A DNA stretch of 64,000 nucleotides from Odontesthes bonariensis (GCF_027942865.1 NC_134508.1:36701466-36765465); one strand, 5' to 3'; numbered from the stretch's first letter, positions 12,509 to 25,384 are shown. Numbers and translations are program-made. Notes: generated by a model not told the origin, from the letters alone.

Positions 12509-13284
12509 ATGGAGCCCCGATTCGATGAGTCACCTTGGCAACGGGGAAGAGGAGGGGCTACGTTTTTCACCAACCTCGAATTGGAAATCTTAATGCGCTC
12601 ATACGGCGAGTTTCAATACGTTTTAGAAATAAGTGCAACACCGTTGCAGCAGCAAAAGTGTAAGTTTAAATGTAGTCCTTTGCAATCACAATAATATTAC
12701 AGGGAAACTGCTTGAATGGTAGCCCATTCATTTATTTCATTTAGGTGCAATCCCGCAGGGGAGAAGCGCTTCTGGCAGCAGTTTAAGATGAAATATAAAA
12801 ACATTGTTCAAACAGGTGAGACCTCGGCATGGAGGTACCTCATTTTGATCATGTTTTACACTGTAAAATAAATATTAAGTGGCTATTTCACTGTGCAGTT
12901 ATTTTATTCCCAACATAATGCTGTTTTCACACACATAAACTATGTCTTCTCATCTATACCATCCCTCCATCCATCCTGTATCTATACACCGCTGAATCCG
13001 TCAGTCGGGTCGCGGGGGGGCTGGAGCCTATCCCAGCGGTCAATGGGCAAGAGGCGGGGTACACCCTGGACAGGCCGCCAGTCCATCACAGGGCCACATA
13101 GAGACAAACGAGACAAACAACCATACACACTCACAGTCACTCCGAAGGACAATTTAGAGTCATCATCTATATCATGTTCTGTTAAATACTTATGCCTATT
13201 TAAACTAACACAGACTTCTACTGAGCCAACAGAAAGAAGGCAGATGCCCGTAAAACGGGTGGTGCCCAGCACCGCCACCCCTAA
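12509..13284 (+). pseudogene. Harbinger Myb/SANT-like DNA-binding protein, degraded
   Basis: The accessory protein of Harbinger elements binds DNA and helps the transposase. Three blocks are visible. Exon 1 (12509-12659, ATG at 12509) carries GGATFFTNLELEILMRSYGE, the start of the trihelix/Myb domain. Its 3' end is frameshifted: the expected NKCNTVAAAK reading is in another frame. Exon 2 (12745-12815) encodes NPAGEKRFWQQFKMKYKNIV between a TTTAG acceptor and a GTGAG donor. Exon 3 (13226-13284) encodes NRKKADARKTGGA and stops at TAA. A retroelement sits in the second intron (12959-13162). The frameshift makes it a pseudogene. Confidence 0.65.
12959..13162 (-). mobile_element. Short retroelement (fish LINE-tail/SINE-type repeat) with TSD
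   Basis: A block beginning CCATCCCTCCATCCATCC and holding the fish repeat signature GGAGCCTATCCCAGC...CCAGTCCATCACAGGG is flanked by the 9-bp direct repeat TCATCTATA (12950-12958 and 13163-13171). The (TCCA)n run is the repetitive 3' end read on the other strand, so the element is in minus orientation. The large open frames across it (12893-13435 and the antisense 12982-13323) are repeat sequence. I recognise it as a widespread fish interspersed repeat but cannot name the exact family. Confidence 0.7.
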
Positions 13285-13918
13285 TGGAAGGCCAGTGGCT
13301 GAGGGAATCCACCCCCAAGACACGAGTGTCTTTATAAAATATAATAGACCTATATATGTCTTTTTTAAGCCTATTCATACAAATATTTATTTGTCTTTTA
13401 TGTCTTTTTTTTTCTTTTGTCCCAACACATTCTGATGGTGTCGCTCAAAAAGATAATTGTCTGTAAATGCAAAAATCTATGCGCGGTCTGATAACCATCT
13501 CCGACGAATATTTATTTCTCTGCGCAATAATGCTGCACCTTCATCCACGGGATCGTTGTCAAAAGGACATGTTCGTGAAAAAAGTCGTCTCCTACTGTGC
13601 CTAATGGACTTATAGAAGTAGAAGAACTCGCTCTGCTAACTGAATGAATGAGGAAATCAAATGGCGTGTGTGGCTGAAAGAGGGCGGAGACAGAAAGAAA
13701 CTCAAGGTTTCTTGAATAAAACCTGGTCCCGACCAGGTTAGGTTCAGAGAGTCTGTTACTACGGTAACTGACCGTGAGGTTAAGTTACCTCTCTTTGTGA
13801 AACAGGCTAGAGTTACCCCTCTTTCTCGGGGTTGAGTTACCTCCCTTTGTGAAACGGAAAACTCATGGTTTCCCTCATTTCAGGGTTAACCTACTCAGAG
13901 TTTTCACTAAACCTGCTA

Positions 13919-15154
13919 CACTGTAAACCCGGAATTTGTTTTCAATTAAACGTTTTAGTGTTCATTACTTATTCTATTATGTTTTGTAAAAATCTATGTA
14001 ATTACTAAATCAAATTAGTTCTTTGGATTAGAAATGTGAAAATATACACTGCAATGATCATGTTAAGCAGAGATTACATATAAAGTTATGTTCTGTGAGG
14101 GAGGGGCGGAGCCTATTTGAAGTTCAACTGAGAGTCAAGACCCGTCCTGTGTGAGAGCGTGACCAGCTCGATTTTTGGAGAAAACTGAATTGTGTATTTA
14201 AAAATAAACTGTGGATGTTTTAAAGTAGTTTTAACGACACTAAGTAGACGGAAGAGTGTGTAAAGCAATTATTAAGATCGGTCTGGTTGCTAAACGTTTG
14301 CTAAAGGTTAGCTTAGGACTGCACCAGTCTTAATTCATTATTGCTGCAGTGAATTATTTGTGTTAATTTTTATTTGTTAATTTCAATGTTTTCTGAAATA
14401 AAATAACTTGAACAATTTAAAAGTATTTTTTAATTTCTTCCTTCCCATACAAATTTCTTTTTAAACAATATATTGTGGCGTGCTTTGGGTGTGTTGCCGC
14501 ATTGCATTATGGGTGCTCTCTGTTTCCCGTTTATGTGCTGTATTTAGTGCTGTGGTAGAGTTTGTATGTGTTTTATGTTTATGTTCTGTACGCAGTGACG
14601 GTGTAGTACAAGGTTTTTGTTCGTGTTGCATTTTAACTAAATCTGCACCATAACTGAAAGTGGTGAGATAGAAAGTTACCACCACTTGTTCGAATACATG
14701 TGGGTTGGTTGAAATTCACTATCGTTCCTGTGAATTGTCTGTCAAGATAAAAGTGCTTACTGCAGGAGGAAGTCTGGACTAAGCCTTTTCTTGCCTCCAC
14801 CTCTACCATTATTACAATGGTATATACAAACTCTAAATCAAAACAGTATAAGTCATTAATTAAAATTTGAATACAATACATTACTTATATCAACAAATGA
14901 TGTTAAGTAATGCTTTTATATATATTTATGTGCATTTGACCTAAAATGGTTGGCTAGACCTCAGAAAAGAGATAAGTTATGTGAACTAATGGTTTTGAGT
15001 AAAGGTTACTAATGTAAACTTGAATATGTCTAAGTTATCTATGCCAATACAACTTAAAAGGTTTAGTTTCATGTTTTGTAAAAACTTAAACGGGATAAGG
15101 CAACGGGTTTCCACGCGATTTTCTAGTAAACTCAACTAGTTCGGGTTAAGAGTG
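13919..15154. mobile_element. TA-flanked MITE inserted in the Harbinger terminal repeat
   Basis: The block starts CACTGTAAACCCGGAA and ends TTCGGGTTAAGAGTG, imperfect inverted ends, and is flanked by TA on both sides (13917-13918 and 15155-15156). Removing it with one TA restores ACCTGC-TACGTGAAACGGACC, the inverse of the Harbinger left end. This proves a TA target duplication and fits a Tc1/mariner-type transposition mechanism. At 1,236 bp it is long for a MITE and encodes no recognisable transposase; open frames at 14461-14881 and 15132-15393 have no known domain. Confidence 0.68.
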
Positions 15155-15173
15155 TACGTGAAACGGACCTCTG

Positions 15174-18100
15174 CTGTGATGTGCCTGTGTGAACATTAAC
15201 TGTGGAAAAAGACCAGATCAAATTGTCCGCACGATCTCCCAAACATCTCTGGTGTTCAAGTGTGAAAATAGCTATGTGTCCATGCAAGTCTAGCTTTGGT
15301 CCGACCAACAAAACAGCTTTACCACGAGGCACAGACAGACTATTTGTTTTCTGCAACAGCAAACGGAACAAAAATATTTATAAAAGTATATGAGAACTGA
15401 AAATAATCAAACATGAAAAAACACATATAAACACACTAAGAACAGAGGAAGTAAATGGAAAAAATAAAGCTAACAGGAATAACAAAGCTGCAATATGACC
15501 TTGGGTGTCTAATGAAAAAAAAGTGTCTGAAATGAGTCTTAGTATAGTTACTCAACATCCATTTCACAGCTGCTGTTTAGAACATCATGTTACATGTTGG
15601 AAAGACTTAAAAGGAAACCTTAAAGTCCTCACTGACGAGAGGTTTTGTCCATGACTCACAATCCTGCGCAATATGTGTTCACTGTCTGCTGACATGATCA
15701 CCGCAGTCTCAACTTGAGCTCAATGTGCTGTTTCATTTAGGACATTTTATAACAATGGAATTTCATGAGAAAATTCCCACGTTACAACTGTGTTTTGGTA
15801 AATCACAAGCAGATGATATACATCTTGGACAAGATTAGCGCCGCAAAGGAGCCCAGCTGGTAAACATTTACCAATGTAAGAACTTACAAACTCTGTTGGT
15901 GGGCCTATAAATTGTGTAATTGAATATTTAATTAGGAAGTATAGAAAATTGGGTTGTATGAAGCAAAGGAAAAAGACATGACTGCTCCAAACTTTTTTGT
16001 TTTCAGCTTTTATTGCTTGGTTTGTGTGTTTCATTCCTGCCCTGACTTTTTCTTACATATCCTGAGAGAAGAACTTTAAAATCAGGAGAGCTGATCTCAT
16101 TTATAGTCTTGTGGTGCCCACATATCCCCTGTGTCCTGTCCTTCCTGTTGTTCTTCACCTTCCCCTGCAGCGTCTTGTCTCCCTTTTACAGCTACATGCA
16201 TAGGTTGATCGGCGCAGTAAAAATAGCACTATTCCCCTTCCCATCCTCTGAAAAATCCAGGGGCTGGAGAGGATGCCAGGTTAACTTTTAAAGAGCTTCT
16301 TCTGCCAGAGAGCAGTCCATGCAATAGATTGAACATAATAGATTAGAATCTGACTTTGGTTTAGGACCATTAACAGATTACGACCAACAGAACCTGTTGA
16401 CTACACTGGAATAGACAGGATATTTAAACAAAATCATAACCATTTTCTCTGTATGTTTCATTGATTTTTTGAAACACAAGCATGTCACAAGATTAAAAAA
16501 AAACGTAAGGGATATATGCAACAGGCACCAGGGTTCGCCTCATCTGTTTTTTTTTATTTATAAATACTACTCTAAAAGGAAAATGGAAGGTATTTGATTA
16601 TACCAAATCCACATGATAGAACAAGAAGCAGATAAGTCCCTACATGCCTGAATTCCAGTACTCCCCTGTCTCTTCTTTTGAGTTTCAGAAAAACAGAAAG
16701 AGAAAGTTGTGGCTTAGTAGTTTTATCCAGTGTAGATTGAATGACCTTTTGGACACTTCGAGCTTTGCAGTACCAGTGCTTTGGGGGTTTCTCGGAAGGA
16801 TCAGCTAAAAGAAGGTCAGTGTCATTTTTTATTTTTTTTTATAAGACCTTTCCTGGAAGTTTCTCAAATGGAACCGCCGGATTTGGTTTTAATCGACGCA
16901 CAAAAGAAAAGCAGGGTGGCTTGACCTGTGACACAGTGACAAACTAAAAAAGTTCATCATGGCTCCACACTGGTCCGTTCCATGAGCTGAGAAATTCCAA
17001 ACAGATTGTCAAGCAAAAACAATCATCCACTGCTTCATAAACAATGTTTTTTTATTTGGTTGGGACCAAATTTTTGAGGGCCCAGTTGCTCTTTATTTGA
17101 GCAAATTGCTCCTAATGCTTGTTTGGTATGCCAGCATATAAATGATCATTTAAATTTCTTTTGTAACAAAGGCCTCTTTGATGGGTGCCAGTGAGTGACT
17201 GTTGGGATCCACTTAACCCAACAAACAAACCTTGTTGGTTAATCATTATGTACATTCTTCCCCTGAATGGACTAGATTCATGAATTAAGGTAAACATTTA
17301 GTTTTCTGTAGTGTAAACTTCAGCTGGACTATGGACCTTTCTCATCTGCATTTATATCATTTCTAAAATCCATAGTTTCTTCATCTTCATGACAGAGTGA
17401 GTCTGAGTAAGCAAGTAAATGGTGTCAAAAGATGCTGTTAATCAGAAAACATTCACCAGAACACCTGCAGTTAGTTCAAGGGGGCATTGTAAAAGCTCAG
17501 TTTTTGAGTTTTTCTTTGGTCTTGGTCTCCTGATGGAGTTACTTTTACCCTCACAGCGTTCCAAACAGGCAGATAAAATGGTGTAAACACATAACTGAAC
17601 ATTTTAACTCACACAGTTGTAACACAGAAGTCCAAATCCACACTGAGCTAATCAAAGAAATAGTTTAAGGACAAACGGCCTTTGAAGTGGAAGAGAGTCA
17701 AACATAAATTTAATGTAAAAGGGCATTGTTACAGTAAGCCAAAACACTGTAGGTTATTATTTGGTTATATAAAAGGAATGGGTGTGGAAAATGTCCCATG
17801 AACTGAACTCCATATCAGATTACACTCACTGACCAGAACACATGTTAAAAATGTCAGTGTAAAATACTGATTTAACTGATTTGTTTTTATCAGGTTCACC
17901 ACAAAAACCCCTCTGTGTCCCAGTTTTCAGGATCTTTGTTTGATCTCATGCCATCTTGAATTTCTTTCCGGCCACATCATGCTCTGGGAAAAATCCTCTG
18001 TTATTGAGAATGCTGCAAGAAAGGCGAACGACTATTTGCACTGGGAAAATGGGGATGGTTTCAGCTTCCTGTGAGGACACGCTTGTGTTTCTTTTTCTTG

Positions 18101-19034
18101 TTTAATTCTTCTGGAACCTTTGTGGCAGAACATCTCAGCTGGCCAAACATAATAAAGATACGTCCATCCCGAACGCTGGATGAAATATGTTTGTTTGTCA
18201 CTTCGGTTGTCTCGGCACAATATTTGGATAATCTGGGTCATGTTACAATTTGATAGTCCAGCTTTAACTTTGAAAAAAATGTTTTGTTTATAAAATTGGA
18301 AAGCTCCAGTATCGTGTTATTTAAAGAGAAAACTTCATTATCCATTCTTGGATGAATAGACAGTGTCTGTGTCTATTCGGTGTATCACAACATGCATTTG
18401 CTTTCTCTGAAGGTTCTCCGACTTACTTAAGTAGTCCAAGTTAATTGTTTTTTTAGTTTTTAAAAACATGTTTAGAAGTGCCAGTCCTCTCCATGCATCT
18501 TTGTATATAAAAAATGTATACAATTACCCATCATATGCACATGATAATGATCATATATGATGTTAAACCTTACCAATTCATCAGTAGAATTGTCCAAAGA
18601 AGACGTTTCTGGTTGCCTCAACAGTGGCCTGGTGTAAAATATTTTTCATTTCCAAAAATATGAATAACTGGTAATCATTTAAATTCTCGTCTTTATATTT
18701 ATCTGTGGTAAATTACATTGTTATTTTCAATGTTTTACTTTTTTTTCTTCTGATTTATGCCATAGCAAAAGTTTGCGTTTTGAAGATTTGCTGCAGATAC
18801 AGTATAGCAGCAAACAATCTCTAAGTGAGAACAGATTTAGAATACAATTAGCAAAGAAACAAACACCTAAGATTGGATGTGACAGTCAGACTGTTATTCA
18901 GGAGTCAAACATACTCCTTCACACTGAGTTACTGCACAACTGAAAAATATTCTCTTGGATAAATCTTTCATGACGAAGGTATTGTGGCGGAAATTTTAGT
19001 AAGGCAAAGAGTCAGTTATTTTCTGAGGAGATAA
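15174..19034. other. Intergenic, no gene seen
   Basis: About 3.9 kb of AT-rich sequence with only short, unconvincing open frames and no repeat ends that I could pair. Confidence 0.45.
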
Positions 19035-19429
19035 GGGCCCTCATTTATCAAACTTGCGTAAGACGAAAAACATGCGTAGGTCGTGTGTACGTTCTTTTCT
19101 GCGCAAAGGTTGGCATTTATCAAATCCATCGTGAGCGCAGGAAAGATGAAATCGCCACGACAGGTCTGAAGCAGTGTACGCACTTTTCCATTTTGACTTG
19201 CGGTGACTGCAATAGCATACATAAACAGCAGCGTCACTAGTGCGTGCCTCATGAGTCGCAACAAATCTCTAGGTTAAAATTACAGACTTATCACTTCAAA
19301 GAAGGCCCATGTTTTATTTGACTTCAACATAAATATAAACATAAACGCAAATTAAATAAATAAAAAAAATAAACAAGTACAACTCCGTAATTGGAAGAGT
19401 GATGGCTCATTATTCAACCGCCTATTTAA

Positions 19430-20305
19430 AGTGATACTCCAGAGTAGATTCAACCTGGGGTCATTTGAACCGTGATATCCAGCCAAGTAGCCCACCCGCA
19501 GTTTTTTCGATATTGGCTGATCATCAGCTGAGTTACTGAGTTATCCCGAATAGCTTCGTACAAGGGTTAATGGATCCTGGTCCGTATCTCCAAAATTACC
19601 ACACTAAAATCACATGCCATGACACCAAACTTCTACAGGAGTACAAATATGGTCTGTACTCACAAAGCGATGCATTTGGAAGTTTGAAAATAGTCCAGGA
19701 GTTTATTATTATCAACACAAGCCTGATAGCTTCTCTGCAGCTAAAGCTGCGTCGACGTCACTTCAGAGAGCTGGGAGCTTCAAAGTAAGATGAGGGTTGA
19801 TCTACTACTGTAGACAACAAAGTATGTGCTATATTCTACATGTTTTTTTATGAATTTTTTATGTTGAAGAGTTGTGAAATTATTTTATCAATGGAGAAAT
19901 TGAGCAGCCTTGCTTTGTTGTCTACAGTAGTAGATCAACCCTCATCTAACTTTGAAGCTCTCAGCTCCCTGAAGTGACGTCGACGCAGCTTTAGCTGCAG
20001 AGAAGCTATTAGGCTTGTGTTGATAATAATAAACTCCTGGACTATTTTCAAACTTCCAAATGCATCGTTTGGTGAGTACAGACCATATTTGTACTACTGT
20101 AGAAGTTTGGTGTCATGGCATGTGATTTTAGTGTGGTAATTTTGGAGATACGGACCAGGATCCATTAACCCTTGTACGAAGCTATTCGGGATAACTCAGT
20201 AACTCAGCTGATGTTCAGCCAATATCGAAAAAACTGCGGGTGGGCTACTTGGCTGGATATCACGGTTCAAATGACCCCAGGTTGAATCTACTCCGGAGTA
20301 TCACT
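19430..20305. mobile_element. Giant foldback (palindromic) TTAA element, copy A
   Basis: Two arms of about 393 bp each (19430-19822 and 19913-20305) are near-perfect inverted copies around a 90-bp loop. Ends are AGTGATACTCC...GGAGTATCACT. TTAA flanks both sides (19426-19429 and 20306-20309). Only a few mismatches separate the arms by eye (for example CTCCAGAG versus CTCCGGAG near the tips). No transposase is encoded; the open frame 19570-19788 lies in one arm and has no known domain. A TTAA target duplication is typical of piggyBac and Kolobok-type transposases, but the tips do not show the common piggyBac CCC start, so the family is open. Confidence 0.85.
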
Positions 20306-20342
20306 TTAAGAGGTGATTCTAGCGGCGCGGTAATGGCGAAAC

Positions 20343-20357
20343 GATGGCAGACGCCAG
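20343..20357. repeat. Target-site duplication, left of the full-length LINE
   Basis: GATGGCAGACGCCAG is repeated exactly at 25579-25593, directly after the poly(A) tail of the LINE. The 15-bp length fits target-primed reverse transcription. Confidence 0.9.
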
Positions 20358-20627
20358 GGGGTCGCGCAAGATGGCGACTGCAGCAGACGTGTAAGTGCGA
20401 AGCTCTGCAGCATTAACGAGTATCTGATGATAATTTGACGAGGCCAACGGTTTGAACGGCTTGTTAAACGGCTAAACACCAACCAAACAAGGATAGAAGA
20501 GTTTTGATAATAGGTTGAAGATTCTGACGAGTGACGACCTATGGACATTAACTCTCCTGACATGTGCGTCAACTAAGCTACAAGCTAGCCTACGAAGCTA
20601 ACACCAACATTGCACCAGTGAGCCGAA

Positions 20628-21416
20628 ATGACAAAGAGAGACGCAAAAAAAAAAGAAGTCACAAAAGGAAATCTGGTGATGGACATGGAGCCAGAGGAGA
20701 GTTTCTACGGCTTGTGTTCTCCTCTTCCCGAGACTCCCAGCAAAAGTCCAAACCCGAAGAAACTGTGTGGAGAAAACAAGGAGAAGGACACGGTTTCTAA
20801 CTCCGACATCCTCCAAGCCATACGTGAGTTAAAGCGGGGTTTTTCCGTCTTTGAGCAGCAAATGAAACAAAACACTGCGGACATTAAAGAGGCAAAAGAA
20901 GTAATGAAAGGGCTTAATTTTCAAGCTAAAGAAACGGAGGATAAAGTGATAACGCTGGATAAAAGAGTGGACGAACTGAAAGAAAAAACCGAAGAAGGAG
21001 AAAGATACAGCAGAAGATGGAATCTGCGCCTCATCAACCTCCCAGAAAAAGAAAACGAAGATGTGAGGCATGAAGTCCTCAAAATATTGAGCCAGATTGC
21101 ACCGGATGAAAAAAGTAAGATGGGGTTCCTGGTTGACACGGTACACAGAGTGGGACGCCCGAGGGATGATAACAAACCGCGTCCAGTCATCATCCAGTTC
21201 AACATGCGGACCTTCAGGATTAAGATTTGGAGAGAATCACGCAACGCTGACATCCTGAAGAAGATGAACCTCCGTATGGCCGAAGACCTGACCCGCTTCG
21301 AGAAAGACTGCAGAAACAAACTGTGGCCTTTAGTCGAACAGGCACGTAAGGATGGAAAGAAAACCAGATGGCAAGGGCCGATCGTCTTCATCGATGGGGT
21401 AAAATTCACTGCGTGA
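20628..21416 (+). CDS. LINE ORF1 protein (RNA-binding chaperone, 262 aa)
   Basis: ORF1p coats LINE RNA and acts as a nucleic-acid chaperone in the ribonucleoprotein particle. The ATG at 20628 starts a basic tail (TKRDAKKKE). A coiled coil follows at about residues 60-125 (heptad-like ELKRGFSVFEQQMKQ through VDELKEKTEEGER). An RRM-like domain begins with RRWNLRLINLPEKE and includes HRVGRPR and RPVIIQF. A C-terminal domain contains RTFRIKIWRESR. This is the order of L1 ORF1p (Transposase_22 family). The frame is complete, with no stop or frameshift. Confidence 0.88.
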   Translation: MTKRDAKKKEVTKGNLVMDMEPEESFYGLCSPLPETPSKSPNPKKLCGENKEKDTVSNSDILQAIRELKRGFSVFEQQMKQNTADIKEAKEVMKGLNFQAKETEDKVITLDKRVDELKEKTEEGERYSRRWNLRLINLPEKENEDVRHEVLKILSQIAPDEKSKMGFLVDTVHRVGRPRDDNKPRPVIIQFNMRTFRIKIWRESRNADILKKMNLRMAEDLTRFEKDCRNKLWPLVEQARKDGKKTRWQGPIVFIDGVKFTA

Positions 21417-21659
21417 AAAGCCAGCTCTGAAGACCATGATGCTTATTAAAAGTAAAAAAAAAGAATATTAAGAAAGCTCATTACAAGTAATGTTATGGCC
21501 TCAAAACAGCACATTTTATATGCCTGATACTCATAATGTTCAGAGTTTTTCTAACTTTTCCAAAGGTAGAGAGTTTTTATAAAAGCTCTTTTCTTGTTGT
21601 TGTTTTCTTTTTGATTGTTCAAGTTAGTCGGCATCCAGCTATTTTTATTTTTTTTATTT

Positions 21660-24600
21660 ATGGCGACCAACAATTTCATCAACCTTAAAGTACTTTCTCT
21701 TAATGTCAATGGTATACGCAATATTACCAAAAGAAAGGCAATTTTTTTGTTTTGCAGAAGGTCTAACGCCGATTTACTTTTTCTACAAGAGACACACTCC
21801 TGTGAAGATGATCGTAAATTCTGGAGAAGTCAATGGGGAGACCAGATTTATTTAAGTCATGGTTCTAACAACTCAGCAGGAGTAGCTATTCTGTTTAATA
21901 AATTTAAAGGGGATGTTATAGAATCTCACTTATCTGAAGAAGGTAGATGGATTATTTTAGTGCTTAGAGTAAACAATGTGATTCTGGTGGTGAATAACAT
22001 TTATGGTTATAATTACAATGCTCTAGCAAAAAATATGATTGTCCAACTGACAGCAAAACTTTTGAAGCTCAAAGAGAAATATAAAGAGGCCCACTTAATA
22101 ATTGGCGGTGACCTAAATGATGCAGCTGATGACTTAATGGACAGAGTACCAGCAAGAATATCTTCCAATTCAAGATTTAAAGTGATATCACACTTAGGTG
22201 AGCAACTTAATGTTATAGACGCCTGGCGATATATCCACCCTTACCAAAAAGAGTGTACATGGAGTAATGCTAGTGGTTCTTTACAATCTCGAATAGACAT
22301 GTGGTTAATATCTTCTTACACTATGCAATATGTTTCCGAAATATCACATAGTTATGCCCCCTTTTCAGATCACAAAATGATAGTCATTTCCTTTACTAAT
22401 CCTCTAAAACAAAAAGCAACACTGCGTGGTTACTGGAAATTAAATTGTAATTTACTGAAAGATGAAGCTTTCTGTAACTCAGTCAAAGCAATTGCTGGGA
22501 ATATTTTCAATGAAAAAGAACTTAGTAATATACAAAAATGGGAATTTTTTAAATTTAAAATCAGAGAATCAGCTATTAGACACAGTAAAGAAATGAAAAA
22601 ACGCAGCAATCTTAAAGAATCTGAAATCATGAAAGAACTAAATATCCTAATAAACAAAAGTTCCCCTACTCCAGAGGAAGAAATTAAACTGATAAAATTG
22701 AAAGATGATTTAGATAGTTTATATATTAATATGACCAAGGGAGCCTTTGTACGCTCCAGGGCTAAATGGTTAGAGGAAGGTGAGAAGAATACAAGCTACT
22801 TTTTCGCCCTAGAAAAAAGGAACTACAAGAGGAATAATATCACATCTCTAAAAATAGATAATTCTGTAACCTCCAACCCAACTGATTTAGCAAATCACGC
22901 TTTTCAATTTTATTCTGACCTATACAGCTCTAATTATAATTCAATAAAAGGTGAAGAATTTATTAATAATGTTAAAGAATTTACTCCCAAAATATCAGAT
23001 AATTTTAAATTGGATTGCGAAAAACCTATCTCTAAAGTTGAAATCCTTGAAGCTGTAAACAAAATGAAAAAAGGTAAATCTCCAGGAATGGACGGTCTTC
23101 CTGTCGAATTTTACCAGTGCTTTTGGGAAATAATTGAAAGACCTCTTTTTGAAATGCTGAAAGAATGTACAAATAATGAAGAAATGACCACAACCATGAA
23201 ACAAGGCATAATAACTTTGCTTCCCAAACCAGACAAAGACCACCTTCTGTTGGATAACTGGAGACCAATAACATTGCTCAATGTTGACTATAAAATACTA
23301 ATTTTCGCCAGGCGTTTAAGAAAAGGTTTAAGTGAAATCATACATGAAACTCAAACTGGCTTTATGAATAATCGCCACATAAGTTGCAACATTAGGTTTA
23401 TCCTTGACTTAATAGATTACTCTGAATATGTTGATTCAGACGCTTTAATTTTATTTTTAGACTTCTACAAGGCATTCGATAGTGTAGAGCATCAATTTTT
23501 ATTTAAATCTCTTCAAACCTTCGGTTTTGGTGAACATTTTGTATCCTATATTAAATGCTCTATAAAGATATTAGTAGCTGTGTCATGTTATTCCCAAATA
23601 CCACAAAAAGATTTTCAGTGTCTAGGTCAGTCCGTCAAGGATGTCCTTGCTCCCCATTTCTCTTTCTTATAGTCGTTGAATTGCTTTCAATACAAATTAG
23701 ACAGAGCAATGTCTTTCGAGGGTTAAAGATTTTTGAGAGAGAGATTAGGATAACTCAATTAGCGGACGATACAGTCTTATTTTTGGAAAATAAACAACAA
23801 ATAGAGACAGCACTTAAGGTAATAGACACCTTTTCTGTTGCTTCAGGTTTAAAACTTAATTTAAAAAAATGTGAAATACTATGTCTCTACAACACAAATG
23901 AAACTCTTATATGTAAAATACCAATTAAAGAAAATATTAAGTATCTTGGAATTTATATTTCTAAAAATATAATTGAACGTCAAACAAAAAACTTCAAACC
24001 TAAAATACAAAAAACTAAAAATATTTTCAATATGTGGCTCCAAAGAGATCTGTCCCTATTAGGTAGAGTTCTTCTGAGTAAAGCAGACGGTATCTCTAGA
24101 TTTGTATATCCTACTCTCTCTCTTTTTGTTCAACAATCCCTTTGTAAAGAAATAAATAATACCCTAATAAGTTTTGTCTGGAAAAACAAATGCCATCGTT
24201 TAAAAAAAGAGATCTTGGCAGCCCCAAGAGGAGATGGTGGTATGGAGCTGTTAGACTATATGGATGTGAACTATACCTTTAAGACAAAATGGATAAAAGA
24301 ATATTTGAAAAAGCCAGAATCTCTTTGGTATTTTATACCTCAGAATATTTTTGGGAAAGTTGGAGGGTTACCTTTTCTCCTAAATTGTGATTATAATGTT
24401 TCAAAATTACCCCTAAAATTATCTAAATTTCACCAACAAGCCATTTCAGCAGCAAAACTATGCTTTGTCCATAACTTCTCTCCACATAAAACTATTATAT
24501 GGAACAATGAGTTCATAACTAGGAAAAATAAATCACTATTTCTGAAACATTGGATTGAAAAAGGAATAATATATCTTAAGGATTTACAAAATGATGTAGG

Positions 24601-25384
24601 TGAAATTTTTAGTTATGAAGAATTTCTTAGATCTAAAATCTTCCCTGTTACCTATAAAGAATTTCAAACAGTGATAAAAGCTATTCCCAGTGGCATTCTC
24701 CAATTGATAAAAGGTCATTTTGAAAGGCAAGAGGCAGAGAAAGTTGACTTTACCCTCTTTATTAATGGTATAAACATTATGAGTCACCATTGTAACAATA
24801 AACATATAAGGAATCATTTTTTCAGGAAAAGGAAAATTACACCTCGAGGAAAATTTGTATGGTCTTCCTCTTTCTCTGACATTAATTGGAAAACAACATG
24901 GCTCCTTCCACATAAATTTGTTATCTCCAATAAAATCAAAGAAGTTCAATATAAAATTATACATAACATCTACCCCACTAACAAATTTGTGTCAAAATTT
25001 GTCAATATTGATGCCAATTGTGTATTTTGTAATGCCGAAGTGGAAACGATTAGGCACCTTTTCTTTGAATGTAATTTTTCCCAGATTTTTTGGAAAAAAA
25101 TCGAAGCTTACATCACATCACATTCCAACATACCAATTAATTTGAATGCCAAAGATATACTGTTATACTATAATAATAAAGATAGGAAAATGCAACACTT
25201 AATTAATCTGATTATTCTAATTGCAAAATTCCACATACATAAAACCAAATTTTCTAAAGGTCGACCTTTCTTTCCTGTTTTTGAAATTGATTTCAAGAAC
25301 TACCTCGAATGTATTAAAAGAATTGATAATAAAAAATGTATACACACTGTTAACATAATTGAAGGAATATTTGGAGAAATATAA
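21660..25384 (+). pseudogene. LINE ORF2: endonuclease-reverse transcriptase, one frameshift
   Basis: ORF2p nicks target DNA and copies LINE RNA there. The ATG at 21660 leads an apurinic-type endonuclease: LNVNGIRN, LQETHS, IIGGDLND, SRIDMW and SDHKM hold the expected catalytic Asn, Glu, Asp and His. The reverse transcriptase follows: GKSPGMDGLPVEFY, LLDNWRPITLLN, QTGFMNNR, FLDFYKAFD, RQGCPCSPFLF and QLADDTVLF (an ADD active site with Leu in place of the usual Tyr). A C-terminal Cys/His motif reads CVFCNAEVETIRHLFFEC. The frame changes once near 23550-23555, after SYIK, in a short A run; it looks like a one-base loss (coding span 3,725 nt, one short of a multiple of 3). An assembly error there is possible. 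Confidence 0.88.

Larger units (their letters stand above)
12322..15170 (+). mobile_element. PIF/Harbinger element with nested insertions
   Basis: The left end reads GGGTCCGTTTCACGTAGC; the right end reads the inverse, GTGAAACGGACCT, once the insertion at 13919-15154 is discounted. A 3-bp direct repeat CTG flanks the element (12319-12321 and 15171-15173), which fits the 3-bp target duplication of Harbinger. Both ends carry short repeats (ACTCTGAG/CTCTGAG at the left, AGTTACC and GTGAAAC blocks at the right). Inside is a degraded Myb-like gene; no transposase gene is visible. Without its two insertions the element is about 1.4 kb, so it is internally deleted and non-autonomous. Confidence 0.75.

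Noticed and set aside
12893-13435. 180-codon open frame and a 113-codon antisense frame
   Set aside because: Both run through the short retroelement with a 9-bp duplication; the peptides are translations of the repeat.
20829-21409. Long antisense frames under LINE ORF1
   Set aside because: Shadow frames of a confirmed coding sequence on the other strand.
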